Below, in pieces: positions 41,601 to 52,795 of a stretch of 64,000 bases of DNA. A program made the position numbers and the translations under genes. Location: the NCBI GenBank assembly GCA_039545275.1, contig BCHS01000016.1, positions 62,001 to 126,000 on the forward strand, written 5' to 3'. Under the pieces are notes generated by a model, which saw only the letters and a list, made by a program, of their open reading frames with translations, was not told the origin of the DNA and ran no database searches. Source of the DNA: Pseudomicrostroma phylloplanum. Its lineage: Eukaryota > Basidiomycota > Exobasidiomycetes > Microstromatales. Positions within the stretch are counted from its first letter, which is position 1, and the number at the start of each line of letters is the position of its first letter.

Positions 41601-42987
41601 CGGCCCTCATCGTGGAGGTTTGGGTTCGGGGTAGCTGTCCCGCTGCTGCGAAAGTGGGCATCATGGGCGAATCAGCCCTCGAGGGAGGAGAAGAAATAGT
41701 GTTCCGATCCGGCAGAGGGAAAGAGGGGGGAATACCTCCTCCTGCAGCCGAGTGTGACCTCTCTGGTGCGACCGAGCTAGGCCTTGAGGGAGGGCCAGGC
41801 GGCGGTGCGGTCGAAGGAGGCCGAGCGAGGTTTCCTCCTGCCTGCTTGTTGTACGCGCTAGATCCAGGCCTCATAGGACTGTCCACCGATGGAGGAGCCG
41901 AAGTCGGATCAGCAGTGGTAGCGCCTCCAGCTGCAGCGGCAAGCTGTCCTTCCTTCCAGTCTACTAGAGTACGGTTGAGGAAGTCTGGCTCGCCGACGGT
42001 CAAGATGAGATTCCAGAGCTGTTTGGTCAGAATCTCCGTCAGGACCGCAAAGACGAGATCCGACTCGCGCTCATTCGGGGGTAGATGTCTCTCGAAGAAG
42101 GACCGCATGGCAGCTCGTAGCGAGGCGACTCTCTCCTCGTTGCTATTCCAATGACCGGTGCCACCTCTCCTGACAGCGCTAGCGGCGTTGCGATCTCCTG
42201 CCTGGGCAGCAGCATTGGCTATCCGCTTGCGCCTGATGCAAGTCAAGAACACTGACGAGCCAGTGAGGAGGAGCTCCGTTGCTACGTCTACCGAGTGAAG
42301 ATTGGTGGTCAAGGTCCGAGTCCAGACTGACGAGGCAAAGTAGTCCAGTGTGCCCCGCACGGAGCGGGGAAAGGAAGGGTAGCCAAAGGAGTGGTGGGTG
42401 TACCAGCCCTGCACAAAATCGCGTATGGCGAGCGGGGCGAGCTGATCCATTGCGTCCTTCAGATGCGGAGGGAGAGGGGTGAGCGAGCTTCGATCATCGC
42501 TCGAGGCTCGTCTGCCGGGTTCCCGGGTGGTCTGGTCCAATTCGGAGCTTTCCTTGCCTGGCTCGCCATCCTGGCTCGCCGACCGAAAGGAGAAGGCAGT
42601 GAAGTACCTGGCCGGATCCCAGGATCCGAATCTTCCCTGGGCTCCATCGCCTTCTGAAGCGCTGGGTCCTTTGCTGTCGCTTCCCGTGATACTTGGCAGA
42701 TCTAAGAATGTCCTCACGTAAGGATTGAGGAGGAGCGTAGCGGATGTCGCGAGGACGAGGACGACATTGAAGAAGCCTGTGCGGAGGAGGATGAGAGCTA
42801 GAAGGACTGCAATGGCCGTCGTAATGTGATTAACCGAGAGGCCTTCCTCTGTCGCTGCTGGCGCAGGAGACGAAGAGGAGCTGCTCGAAGGAGTGATTGT
42901 CACTCGCGGCTCATCTGATGCTGCATCCGTAGACTCTGCCGGTTGAGGAGGTGTTGCCTGTTGCGGTGACGAAGAGGCAGAGGCCAT
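38629..42987 (-). CDS. PXA-PX-Nexin_C sorting nexin (Mdm1/SNX13 class)
   Basis: This is a single-exon protein of 1,452 residues. Two N-terminal hydrophobic helices (about 55-92; AIAVLLALILL and VVLVLATSATLLL) anchor it in the ER. A PXA domain follows (about 175-360; LKDAMDQLAPLAIRDFVQGW, SVDVATELLLTG), then a long Ser/Pro-rich disordered region. A PX domain lies at about 1060-1165 (VDVRTFEFICAVD, WAELLTLDKELRRF, LPPLPPTKGK) and binds phosphoinositides. The Nexin_C domain is at about 1285-1450 (LSPRALDALLTSIFALADEAL). Proteins of this class tether the ER to vacuole or lipid droplets. The usual RGS domain between PXA and PX is not evident. One unknown base (N at 39240) lies in the coding sequence after a G run; the frame is open on both sides, so it replaces a single base. 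Confidence 0.88.
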   Translation of the reverse strand: MASASSSPQQATPPQPAESTDAASDEPRVTITPSSSSSSSPAPAATEEGLSVNHITTAIAVLLALILLRTGFFNVVLVLATSATLLLNPYVRTFLDLPSITGSDSKGPSASEGDGAQGRFGSWDPARYFTAFSFRSASQDGEPGKESSELDQTTREPGRRASSDDRSSLTPLPPHLKDAMDQLAPLAIRDFVQGWYTHHSFGYPSFPRSVRGTLDYFASSVWTRTLTTNLHSVDVATELLLTGSSVFLTCIRRKRIANAAAQAGDRNAASAVRRGGTGHWNSNEERVASLRAAMRSFFERHLPPNERESDLVFAVLTEILTKQLWNLILTVGEPDFLNRTLVDWKEGQLAAAAGGATTADPTSAPPSVDSPMRPGSSAYNKQAGGNLARPPSTAPPPGPPSRPSSVAPERSHSAAGGGIPPSFPLPDRNTISSPPSRADSPMMPTFAAAGQLPRTQTSTMRAGSAQGTQSADQSYRRPSTGAGQTGSAASMERRGSAADPMSRRSIDAGDGLSAVVGGIGTVFKGAGKGVDALVGGVGDILAGEATPRPTGGAYRDASTLENQSPSSAWKRDPAAVDRASTHPEVLQTQHNAVRRKQPQGRKDDLTDLMASQAAWPSNLPPSLSDNSPDGDNLPESLRASLRRTGSPPGSSSLGSPVNRNMSPGPPRMTSSLPYEISPRSSGDHHSRNSMSGGGRGQSPARGGSVTGRSASPVISSQPQATTLLAHRPPSRASQQPSMAPPALPSRSTTATSSASSTSLPPAPSLSSVLSRQDPQGLYDAFESFLEAPPSSAAHLTVRGEGEELLRLQIGLGTIERLVPRGSGYEAEMFREDASTILSKAREGLKAAATSSGAQNGNTAEALVRTLDRAIARLGFGPEGFEGKEGTVREALDPVHADLTARLQTLYEAFWRIRSEKQQSSKGDKMSAAPAQPPSMMSSLAYEPRRKATATPPPSHSRSQSQGHAAPLSSSVTGTPTRAPPVPTMINTAPTPPARPNTSDEPSILRAPKPRQPILDHLVDSDEDEGDADGNASESLLGASSNAPAIQVSITDISSNVEKPNAQVDVRTFEFICAVDADAGGGGGFVLVRRWAELLTLDKELRRFSSGLRDLPPLPPTKGKTSAMLCADLEAYLAALLSNPELACLPPVEKFADRSRAATAAAANAKGFNPFSSGVELGKNLGKGFVEGVGAVGKAAASGLQQQGATPPRARLQSGSGLDEGRESREERPSAAMERSDSSVAAAAAEAADIXPTASSMGGAPTGTSSTGSSGVPASTTSAVASKSSQGLSPRALDALLTSIFALADEALSLTGAWSMRRGVVRLLQSVVRQSYSAAIVSAFDGTASALASQSVAKGLLRARTTLWSSPPPGTDAQPVWHYQKGAPRSARERIESEEKAREIVLRYAPSQAAFVLGPGGRNACEKALESVHAVVCEDEGALDLVLTLTLRMLQML

Positions 42988-43682
42988 AATGGGTCGCGTC
43001 CTGAGGCAGCTCAGAAGAGAAAATGAGCGTGGAGAAGGTGAGGCGTTCTGAGACTACCGCATTAGGGGAGAGTGATACGATGCTTCTGGTCCAGAGAACA
43101 GATGATGAGATGACTTGTGATCACGAAGAGCAGAGGTAGGATGGGTATTCTAGGCGGGAAGCTCGGGAGGAAGGTGTGGTCACGACGTGTGGAGCGGAAA
43201 GCGGACGGCAGAAGTGCCGAAAAGCGCGGGAGCTCGGCTGAGGCAAAGATCACACTGTACAGATCACCATCAGAGCTACCCACACACAAAGGCAGTGATT
43301 GAGAGGACATGGTGAAGTATTAAGACCACTACAACAAAAGACAACAGAAGCAGACAGCGACACTGGGAAGGGGACAGGAGGAGGAGGAGGAGGAGGACAA
43401 CATAGATGGATGGCAGGCATGGAGACAAAGTAGAGGAGAGCAAGTGACGTCGCTCGACGATAGAATCACAAAGACATGGCCGAGCAATGCCTCCGCCAAC
43501 GCGCCAGTGTAGAGGGGGGCCTTATCAAGGAAGTCTTTGTGGGGGTATGAACAAGTCTCCTCCTCCGACTGACGTGCTTTCAGGGGGAGGACGAGGCGAG
43601 GCGTCCAGAGACGTAGGTATCATCTACGATTGCTTCACCGGAACCTCGCCCGTGATCTTCAGCCGGGCTCCGCTGTGAGAAC
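42988..43682. other. Intergenic region between sorting nexin start and Bqt4-like gene end
   Basis: The 695 bases hold the promoter of the sorting nexin gene and the 3' flank of the Bqt4-like gene. A GGA/AGG-rich purine tract is at about 43375-43400. No gene is seen. Confidence 0.45.
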
Positions 43683-45381
43683 TCAGAAGAAGAAGCCTTG
43701 CATAGCATTCAGACCCTGCTGGAGCAGTTGCTGAGCCACATCCACTTGTCCACCAGTGAACCAGGCCAGAGCTCCCACTCCAGCGGCTGCAGCCACGCTC
43801 AGAGCACCGGCACTCGTGGCAATTGGCCTCCTTCGAGCCACCCTGGTGCCCCTGCGGATGGATCGCGAGACAAAGTTGACACTGGAGTCATCCTCGAGCT
43901 GGTCCAATTCGGCAGTCGGACGCTGGTTCGACGCACGCCGCTTGCGAGACTTTGTGGCAGCGGCATTTGGGGACGCCTTGGTTGCTTGAACTTCCTTGGC
44001 CAGCTCCCTGCTCTTCTTGATCTGCTCGTCAATCTCTTCCTGTGTCATGCCAACGGCAGGCTCAATAGTAGTGGTCGTCTTGGTGACAGTGGTCTCCTCT
44101 GTTCCATCAGCCTTGACAGCCCGCTTTGTTCGGGTGCGGGAGGCCTTGCCGGGAGTGGAAGTGGTAGTCTCCTCAGCTCCACTCTCGTCAGCAGCGGCGG
44201 TCTTTGTGGTGCGGGCACGCTTTCGAGTGCTGCCTGGAGTACCTGGAGTCTTGGTCTCGGCTGGGGTAGAGGGAGTAGCAGCGACGGCAGCAGGGGCATT
44301 GGGGTCCACCAGCTGGACCGATCCATCCACTGCGATGGCTTGAGACTCGATCAGGGGCTTGGCATAGAGGGTGAGACCGTACTCTTCGGCAATGGGCAGA
44401 GCATCCTCGCAGGGCAGCCAGGTCCCTTGCAGTCGTACGCCGGTGCTGCCCTCTGGCAAGACCTTGCCAGGTGGGGTGGCAGTCTCCTCCTCTCCTTCCT
44501 TTGCCTTCTTGGGACGTCCCCTCTTTGGCTTTGCGGCGACGAGACCGCCATTCGCTCGGTCGGTGTCAAAGCGTCGGTCGAGGTAGGCCATTTCCACTCG
44601 CTCTGCCTCTCCATCGGCGTATGGGAAGGCTAGACGGAACATGGAAGATGCTGCAATGGCGTTGGTGTCGAAGCTGAGAGAGGGAGCGAAGAAGAGGTAA
44701 GCGACGTGCGGGGTATGGCGAGATGAGCATCGTGAGCAATGGTGGAAGACCGGTGGAAGTTGGTGAATTGCCTACTCACCGCTTGAGGAGGAAGCCATGG
44801 TCGCTTCCGTTGACAGTGTCCAGCTTGACTCGGCCGATGACAATGTTTCTGGAGACCAGGGGAGACGAAACGAGGAATTGTCCATCAGTCTCTGCATACG
44901 CAAACAAGTGGAGCGATAGGGGGCTGGATTTTGCATCCGCAACCCTCTTTGCAGATGGAGGTGGTCGACGCAGGCCAACGAGCAACCATGTCGAGGAGAC
45001 CAGGACGCGGTCGGTGATGGAGTAGGCGCAGTCACGGCTTGCTCAAGGCAGCGTGCGCCGTACGGCAGTCCCTCCATGCCTGCGCCGTAAGCTCTGAGCG
45101 TATCTGACCTCCAGCTCGGGCTCCGCCTCTTGCCCCGCATGAGTGCATAATCACATCCGTAGCTTTGCGCGTACTCACTGTTCTTCTCTCTTGATGGTCT
45201 GCAGCTTGACCTGTACCGGCTCTCCTGGTAGCTTTGGGTTCTTCTCTGTGGGCAACGCGGGTCTGTCTGCGTCCGACTTCTTGGACTTGCGAGCTCGCGT
45301 GGAAGATACAGACGCGTTGGACGCTACCGAGCTGGAGCGCGCCCGACGCGAAGGGGTGGATCGTCGTGGAGTGCCGGGCAT
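43683..45381 (-). CDS. APSES-like DNA-binding protein with C-terminal membrane helix (Bqt4-like)
   Basis: There are three exons (45381-45179, 44848-44780, 44673-43683) with matched phases, giving 420 residues. An Arg/Ser-rich start leads to an APSES/KilA-N-like fold: VQVKLQTIKREEQNIVIGRV, DHGFLLKRRFDTNAIAASS, MFRLAFPYA, then GVRLQGTWLPCEDALPIAEEY and LTLYAKPLIE. A basic AT-hook-like KRGRPKKAK is inserted in the domain. A long Thr/Ala/Lys-rich linker precedes a basic stretch and a hydrophobic helix near the end (IATSAGALSVAAAAGVGALAW). A divergent APSES domain plus a C-terminal helix is the layout of fission-yeast Bqt4, an inner nuclear membrane protein that anchors telomeres. Both splices restore conserved residues. 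Telomere anchoring here is inference. Confidence 0.82.
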
Positions 45382-46382
45382 CGTAGAGGAGGTACGGTGA
45401 GGAGTGTGTGTCTCAGCTGGACGTGCAAAGGTGGGCGATACGAGACAGACCTCCGAGGAGTGAGGTGTTGGGGTGAGATCAGACGATTGATATGGCAAAA
45501 CACGATGGCAAAGGAGCACAGGCGACTTGGCGGGCGGGGCCAGCCTCGGCCTCGCTCCAAGGCGGCGGGCGGGGGCCCAGCGTAGATCAAGACCAACAGC
45601 GCGTTGCAAGCCACACCCGTTCCGATCACGCTGGCAACACGTGTCACGACACACACACACGCGCACGCTGCTACGATGTTGCACCACCGCTCACACCATT
45701 GCTGCCCTGAGATCCGACACCAGTGGGTATGAAGTAGCATAGTCGACACAGCAGGCTTGCAGATCGTTGCGGAATTTGTTGTTCTTGCCATACGTAGACC
45801 TTTGGCGGTGATGTCGAGCTCATTATACCCCTCGTATGCGCCCTCTACGCTGCGCTCGCCCATTTGATTTGTACACGACTTGGGCGGTGGCAGAGGCGGC
45901 GGCGGTGCACTAGCTCATCCCATCCATCCACCCATGTGCTGCTATGAGACGTCGTCGCTTAGCACCGAGGGCGGCACTCTGACTCCGACGCCGCCGCCGT
46001 CGACTTTTTTTTCTACTTTTTTGGCCCTTGTCCTCTGGCGGATCAGTGACGTCGACTGCAGGTGTTGCCCAAGACAGACGGAAGTGGCGCTAGGCATGCG
46101 GGCCCACCTGCCGGCCTGCTTGCCTGTTTCGGTGTGGTCTGTCTCGGCGCCAGCCTTTGTTCCGCATGTCGAAAGGGGCTGCTTCACTTGAACGGTCTGC
46201 CCCTCGTCATGATCTGGTCTGTGGATTGAGAGGCCGATTACGTAGGAGTTCCCACGACGGGCGCAGCGGTCCGTATATAAAGTGACGAGGGGCAAATCTG
46301 GGATCCGAGCGGATACGTATCTCTCATCATTGCCCCAGCCCACGCAAGTTGCCCCCCTGAAACACGTTCACCTACCATCAAC
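45382..46382. promoter_or_regulatory. Divergent promoter region, Bqt4-like / Lys-Ala-rich gene
   Basis: One kilobase lies between outward-reading genes. A clear TATA element is at 46274-46281 on the plus strand. An eight-T run is near 46005-46012, and a short CACACACACAC tract is at about 45650. No coding region is supported. Confidence 0.45.
46274..46281 (+). promoter_or_regulatory. TATA box of the Lys/Ala-rich protein gene
   Basis: TATATAAA lies 109 bases before the ATG at 46383 on the same strand, the expected place for a strong promoter with a short leader. Confidence 0.6.
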
Positions 46383-47159
46383 ATGGCCACTCAAACTGTA
46401 AGTACTAGAGATGCATCCACTGTACTGCGATCCAGCATGGACAACTCTCTTACAATAGAATCGTTGCCATTGCGCGCCCTCCGCCCCCCGCCCACGTTTA
46501 GGCTCCCACCACCAATGGCGTAGACGCTAGCCAGGCGTACCCTACCTACGACCAGAGCGCCGCACCAGCAGCCGGCCCCACCCACGAGCACACTACCGCT
46601 TCTAACATTGCCCCTACCACCAATGGCACTGCCGCCCCGGCTGCCGCCCCTGAGATGTCGGCGGGCGAAAAGAAGAAGTACGAGAAGCTGATGAAGAAGG
46701 AGCAAAAGGACGAGGAGAAGGCAATGTCGCATGCCCTGGGTGATGCCAAGTCGACTGAAAAGGCTGCTGCCAAGGCCAAGAAGGCTGAACAGCAGGCAAT
46801 GAAGGTGAGTCTGGGCGTGAGAGTGGAAAGGTGTAAATTCCCTGGTGGCGCTGCGCTGATCTCAATTGCTGACCTCCTGTTCCTCTCTCCCTCTTTCTCC
46901 ATCTATCTGACAGCGCCTGAACAAGTGCGCCAAGGAGGAGCACAAGGCCAACAAGAAGTTTGAGCGTGCCCAGACTGCCCACGCAAAGGTCGTTGCCGAC
47001 AAGGAGCGACTGTCCAAGGAGCTGGAGATCAAGAAGACCAACACCACGACTACCGCCCAGGCGTACGAGAGGGCCAAGCTCGCCGTTGACTCTACGCGCA
47101 AGACCAATGCTACCCACGCCCAGACTCGTGCTCAGAAGCAGTCCGAGGTCGGCCTGTAA
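46383..47159 (+). CDS. Small Lys/Ala-rich coiled-coil protein (NCP1-like)
   Basis: There are three exons (46383-46397, 46502-46804, 46914-47159), all phase 0, giving 187 residues. The first exon codes only MATQT. Residues 6-55 are Ala/Thr/Pro-rich and disordered. From SAGEKKKYEKLMKKEQKDEE on, the protein is a continuous charged helix rich in Lys, Ala and Glu (TEKAAAKAKKAEQQAMK, RLNKCAKEEHKANKKFERAQ) to the end. It resembles the abundant small proteins annotated in basidiomycetes as NCP1-type DNA-binding proteins; that name is from memory and the function is not established by the sequence. A close TATA box suggests strong expression. No signal peptide is visible. Confidence 0.72.
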
Positions 47160-47828
47160 AGCTGAAAGGCTCACTACTCGTGCCACCAATGAGCTGACGG
47201 TGCATCGTCCTCTACACTAGCATCCACAAAGATACCGTAAAGGGGGCTTCGATGCAACCGAACCCCCTTGACTATACCCCCATTCGTGTCGCGCAGCAAG
47301 ACAGAGGTCGAAGTGTTGCACGGGCTCTTCTCCGCCGCGGGTCTCGCTGCCTTTTTGTCTCTCTCGTCTTCGTGCTTACTGTTTGCAGAAGTCGGTGTTC
47401 CTTTCTTGTGGGCCTCTTGGTCCATTGAATACATCAAATTGTCTGTCATCAAAGGAGGTGTCTGTGATCTTGAGTGAACGCGAATCAGCACTGCCTGGCC
47501 TGTCCAATCGCTCGCTTCCTCTCCTTTCCGTTTGTGGCGCCTCGTGATCCGGCGGGTGCTGGGCCGTGCGTGGCGGCATCCGACCGACGTCACCTCGCTG
47601 CACCGCCGAGACGGTTCTTCGCGAGCAAGCAAGTCCGGGCAGGAACAGAACATGTGGTGCAATCGAGTCTGGACTAGGCAATTGCAAAGTGAGTCTTAAC
47701 TTACCGAGAGGGAGAGACGCCATCATCATTATCACCAGCACCACTACCAGATGAACTCCAGTCGTGGAGATCAACAGGTAGTCTCGTTACGATCTTGAGC
47801 GAGCCAGGAAGTGCTGCTGTTGCCCGCC
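47160..47828. other. Intergenic region
   Basis: The 670 bases between two plus-strand genes show no supported gene, RNA or repeat. They presumably include the promoter of the SMP/C2 gene. Confidence 0.45.
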
Positions 47829-50800
47829 ATGCCTTCCCACTTGGCTGATCGGACCAAGGCCAAGACCGATGTGGTGAGTGGAGGAAGTCGTGCGGTCGGC
47901 ACAACAGTAGATGAAGGTAGTAGCATGAGTCTGACTCCCTCTTGCTCCGCCCTCCACCTCAGACGGGCTATCACATGGCCAAGAATCCCATTGAGACGAT
48001 CCGCAATAGATACAAGGGTACCCACGAGGGAGGTGCCCAGCAAGAGGACGCGCAAGATAGCAACAATGCCAGTAGCGCTCAAGACGACTCTTCTCACAAT
48101 AAGACGCACGGCGGATCAGCTCCTCAGCAGGTGAGCGATCCAGATCGCTCAAGGGCAGAAGCCGTCACCTCGGAGTTCCTCGGTCGCTCCACCTCGGCCA
48201 GGACGGTGAGAGACCCGGTGACGCATGGCCTTCTGGAAAACGTACGGGACGTCACAGAGGAAGAGTACGAGGGAGGTCTGCAAGAGGCAGAGGAGATTGG
48301 ATCGTACGTTCCCAGGTCTGGAGAGAAGAAGGAAGGTGCCGCCGAGAAGCGGCAGGAGTTGGGGGGCAATCAGGGCATTTATCAAGGCAAGCGCTCAGGC
48401 ACAAGTGCTATACCCGCTTTCCCCTTTCACGATCCGCTACGACCTCGCTATCAAGCCGCTCTGGAAAGCAGTGCGCCGCGCATCCGAAAAGCTCTTCTGG
48501 TCGTCTTGGCAATCTGGACCGTCGTACTCGCGGTGTTGCTGCCCAACCTCAAGACGGTTGCCGTCTTTGCCGTCTCGGCGCTGCTGTTCGGCGCGCTTCT
48601 ACCTCATCTCGTCCAGCGCAGGCTTCAAGATGCCCTCGAGGACTGTGACGCGGAGGGTGAGGAGCAAAGAGGTGAAAAGATTGGCGCAAGTCACTGGCCC
48701 GAATCGGCCGAGTGGGCCAACAAGATCCTCGGAGAGATCTGGCCAGCTCTGGAGCCAGAGTTCTTTGACTCGCTCAAAGATACACTAGAGGACATGTTGC
48801 AGGCCAATCTCCCTTCCTTTCTCACAGAGTGCAAAGTAGCAGATTTTACTCAGGGTGCGAATCCTCTGAGGATCCTATCTGCCACGCTCCTGCCCGATAC
48901 GGAGTGGGAGAATGACCAGGGACAGTCAGACTCTAGCAAGAGCACGGAAAAGGAAAAGGAAGAGGGAACCTCTGGAGGAAAGGACGAGCTCTCTAGCGAG
49001 ATTGGCGCCGCTCGCGACGAGCACGCCAAGGAGACCGACCCTGAAGAGGCCATGCTACGTGAACAACACGATCCCAATGACCGCTACGTCAATCTCAGCG
49101 TCAGCTTTGCCTATCGAGGTCGCCAGAAAAAGGAGAGACAAGAGTTCGGCATGGCCGAGGATGTGCAGATGTTGCTGTACCTCATGGCCAAGCTGGGGCC
49201 TGTAGCAGCTATGCTACCGGTCAAGGTCCACCTGAAGGGTCTCGTGGGCACTGTCCGGCTGCGTATCCACCTGATTTCCTCGCCGCCATTCCTCGGCCAG
49301 ACGCTCATCAGCTTCACAAGTCTACCGAGGCTCACGATCAATGTCCTGCCGTTGAAACTGGTGTCGTTGAACGACTTTAAGCCACTTGCAGACTTTATCC
49401 AGACGTCCATCGATAGCTCGCTGGCTGCTCTGACGGCCCCGAAGTCCATGACACTAGACCTAGCAGATCTCATTGCAAGCGATGGCGTGCAGCGCAAGAT
49501 TCTTGCCCTGGGTGTAGTGGTCGTGACCATCTACAGTACGGAAGGCCTCGAGAGGGCGGATCTCCTTGGTTCGAGCGACGCCTACGCCATTGTCACGTGG
49601 TCGAGGTCGGGAAAGCCAATGTACAGCACCAGGGTGGTGGTGAATGAGCTCAGTCCGCGCTTCAACGAGTCGGTGGCTCTGCTCGTGCCGCAAGAAGTGG
49701 TCAAGGCAGAGGAGCGCGTGGGCATCGAGCTGTACGACTCGGATGTGGGTCAAGACGACTTCTTGGGCTTCGTGGGCATCGAGTTGAGTGAGCTGTTGAG
49801 TAGACCCGGGGAAGAGGTGAAGAGACATGAGCAGCTGGGCGGTATCAGGCCGGGGACTCAGAGGGGCGGAATGGTGGAATGGTCGGCGCGCTTTCTCCCC
49901 AAGGTGGCTCTGCAATGGGAATCTACGGCGAGAAAGGACCCGGGTGTGGGAGGAGGTAACGACTCCCAAGCAGGCAATGCTGACGATGAGCAAGAGGAGC
50001 AAGGGCAGCAGCAGCAACAGCAACAGCAACAACAAGAAGAGGACTCGAAGCGTCCCATCGTAGAGTATGTGGCTCCCTCGCGAGCCCATCCGTCGGGAAT
50101 CCTATCTGTACAGATTCACGAGGTCTCTGCTCTCTCCAACAAGTCTACAGTCGCTCCCAAGGGCTCTACACTCAAGCTGTCCAAGCGCACCCCGCTCTCT
50201 GGTCGACCGATCCCAGACGAGGACACAATGGACGACCAAGCCTTCGATGAGGCGCCATCCTCTTACGTGGAAGTCATTACCGAAGGCAAGCTGGTGTACC
50301 GTACAAGGACAAAGGTGTCCGACTATCGCCCCATCTTCAATGCCTGCACGGAAAAGGTCATTCTCAACGTCTTTACCGCACGGATGCTGCTGGTGGTCAG
50401 GGAGAAGAAGCTGGATGAGGATGATCCGATCTTGGGCGTGGTGCCTATCAAGCTGTCGGAGGTGTTTGATGGCAAGAGTTTAAGCTCTGGCTGGTACCCC
50501 ATTGCAGGTGGAGCTGGTAGTGGAAGGATCAAGGTGTCCATGCTATTCCGCTCCGTTGACGGTATGCAGGGACAGCAGCAGCAGGGAGAGGCACAGGAGC
50601 GATCGATGAGTGTGCCTCGAGGTGGACCAGGCGTGCCCATCTCCCCGCTAGAAATCGGCGTCGTGCACATCAAGGATATCCAAATCGACGTCAGCGACGG
50701 CAGGCTCTCGCACTACACCGGCTGCCCGCTTGTCATCAAATCCCTCTCCTCTCGCGCCAAGCTGCACTCCAAGCACGGCAAGACCGAGGGTGAAGGAACG

Positions 50801-51754
50801 CTCTCGTACTCGGAGCGCCTCGCGCCGAATCCCGTGCGCATTCCCGTCTTCAAGAGGGGCTCCTCGCCGCTGTTGATACGGCTAGACGGTAAAGACAGGC
50901 TAGGTCGCAAGAGGACTCGAGCGCTGGGTGTCTGCTGGCTGCGGGACGTCGCCGATGGGCGTGCGCAAGATCTCACGCTACCGCTCTGGGACGGCGAGGA
51001 GCAGCGCAAGGTGGTCTCTTGGCTCTCGCAGCAGTACCTCCCAGTCGAGGGACAGGAGGCGTTGCTCGAGAAGCACTGTCCATGGCCAACGAAGCGCCTG
51101 GGCACTATCCGCATCAAGCTCGCCCTGGTGACGGGTGTGAGCACGCTGCATAGCAAGATTACCGACACGAGTGGCTCGCTGCCTCAGGTCTGTCAGGCCT
51201 GGAGATTAGCAGTGAGCAAGGGCTTGGTGGTAGAGGGAGAGGGAGAGGATGAAGAGGGGAGTGGAAGCAGAGGTGCTGGGCGACGAGATGAGCTCAATGG
51301 CGGGGATGGAGATGGGTATGGGGACGACGGCGATGCCTCTTCGTCTTCATCGTCCGACGACGGTGATGAGGGCGAAGACGGCGTGGGCAATCCTAGCGAC
51401 GCCGCCCTGCACCGCTCGACCTCCCGCTCTTCTTCCTCTTCCACCTCGTCTCTACGTCAGAAGCTACGTCGTGGTCCCTCTGACCCAGAGAAGGCCCCTA
51501 CCCACTCCTCGGGCTCACCACTGGATCTTGTCCGTCGCGCCCAACGACAGGTCTCCCAATCTCGCCACCCCTTGAGCAACCTCACTTCTACGAATGCCGG
51601 CGGAGCTAATCTCGCAGGCGACGACGACCCAAAGGTGGTGCGGGTGATGGATAGCGCATTGGGCCAGCTGCGTGGACGGGGAGAGAAGCTGATGAACAAG
51701 TTTGACGTCAAGAAGTCTCAAAAGGGTGGAGAGGGAGTGGAGATGGAGGTGTGA
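47829..51754 (+). CDS. SMP and C2-domain membrane-contact protein (tricalbin/Mug190-like)
   Basis: There are two exons (47829-47873 and 47963-51754, phase 0), giving 1,278 residues. A polar N-terminus is followed by a hydrophobic hairpin (about 190-232; KALLVVLAIWTVVLAVLLP, VFAVSALLFGALLPHLV) that inserts in the ER. An SMP-type lipid-binding region follows (about 245-515; ESAEWANKILGEIWPALEP is its typical start). The first C2 domain is at about 528-640 (GLERADLLGSSDAYAIVTW, YDSDVGQDDFLGFVGI). A ten-Gln run lies near residue 690, a second C2 at about 726-870 (GILSVQIHEVSAL), and a possible third from about 915. The tail is acidic and Ser-rich. The layout matches fungal tricalbins and S. pombe Mug190, which move lipids between ER and plasma membrane. 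The second C2 looks poor in calcium-binding Asp residues. Confidence 0.85.
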
Positions 51755-52795
51755 GCGGCAAAAGAGGTGGGAAGAAGAAGCAATGAGCTTCAAGCGAGGG
51801 AAAAGGGCGAGGGGCAGGCGAGGGAGGTGCACTTGTATCATACATCCGCAAGCCAATCGTAGACGCTTTGAGCATGTTCGTAGAAGCGTGTCCTCGAGCT
51901 GCTGCTGCTGAGGCCGGTATCGCGTTTACGGCACCTGTATCGGCTTCTTCCCATTTGTCATTCCCTCGACCGGGCTCCGGCCGTTGGTGTACATTGTAGC
52001 CGACCGGGCCGAGATGCATGCCAGACTGCGAGCGCACGAAGGGGGGCCAGCGGTGAAGGGTTGTGCGCTCGTGGGAGATCCTGAGCGACTCCAGCTGCAA
52101 GGAGTAGGGCGAAGGGGATAGGGCTAGGGGCCCCGAAGCGGGGTAAGACGGGCAGGTGGGCAGGCAGGTGGGCAGGCAGGTGGGCATTGGGCAGGTCTGT
52201 TTAGCCCTCGTGTGTGGCCCTTGCCGCTATCCCATCCCCCGCACTGCAAGTGATATTGCGGGGTAACAGCGCCCTTGAACGGAAGGAGACTGGCGGTCCT
52301 CGGTTAGACGCTGGGCACTGGCTGGGCTGGGCTGGGCAGGGCGCTGCATAGCCGGGCAGAGTAGCGTAGATTTCCCCTGCACGCCTCGTGTCTTTGGTCA
52401 GCGTGGTGCCTCTGTCTGTCTCTGCTCTGCTGCGAGGCCCACCACTGGTCGGTTTTTCACACTTGCGGGGAGCAGACAGATCAACTCCGGGGAGATCCAG
52501 ACGCAGGCACTGCGCAAGTGTCCCTGGCGACCGGCTCGGGCGACGCGCGTGGTCGGGATGCAGGCGTTCAGCCGGAAGGCGGAGGGCGGGGCGGGGCGAG
52601 CGCTACTAGAGGTTGTCTACGAGGGACTCCTGATTGCCAATCCCCCTCGAGGCCACCTCTTTTCCTTCTCATCAACAGACGATTGTCGTATAACCCTCAC
52701 AGAGCACAACCTAGACTTATTTAGCAAGAGGCTAGCCATACCGATTCAGACCCTACCGCATCACACCCGCACATCCACCTACCACACCTTCCACC
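51755..52795. other. Intergenic region
   Basis: One kilobase lies between two plus-strand genes, with short G-rich tandem repeats (see 52152-52187) and GGGCT repeats near 52318-52340. No coding region is supported. Confidence 0.45.
52152..52187. repeat. Three 12-base tandem repeats
   Basis: The unit GCAGGTGGGCAG occurs three times in a row, the last copy ending in T. It is non-coding and G-rich on the plus strand. Confidence 0.8.

Noticed and set aside
43698..44633. 311-residue plus-strand frame opposite the Bqt4-like gene
   Set aside because: It mirrors G+C-rich coding sequence whose own frame is supported by APSES motifs and splicing.
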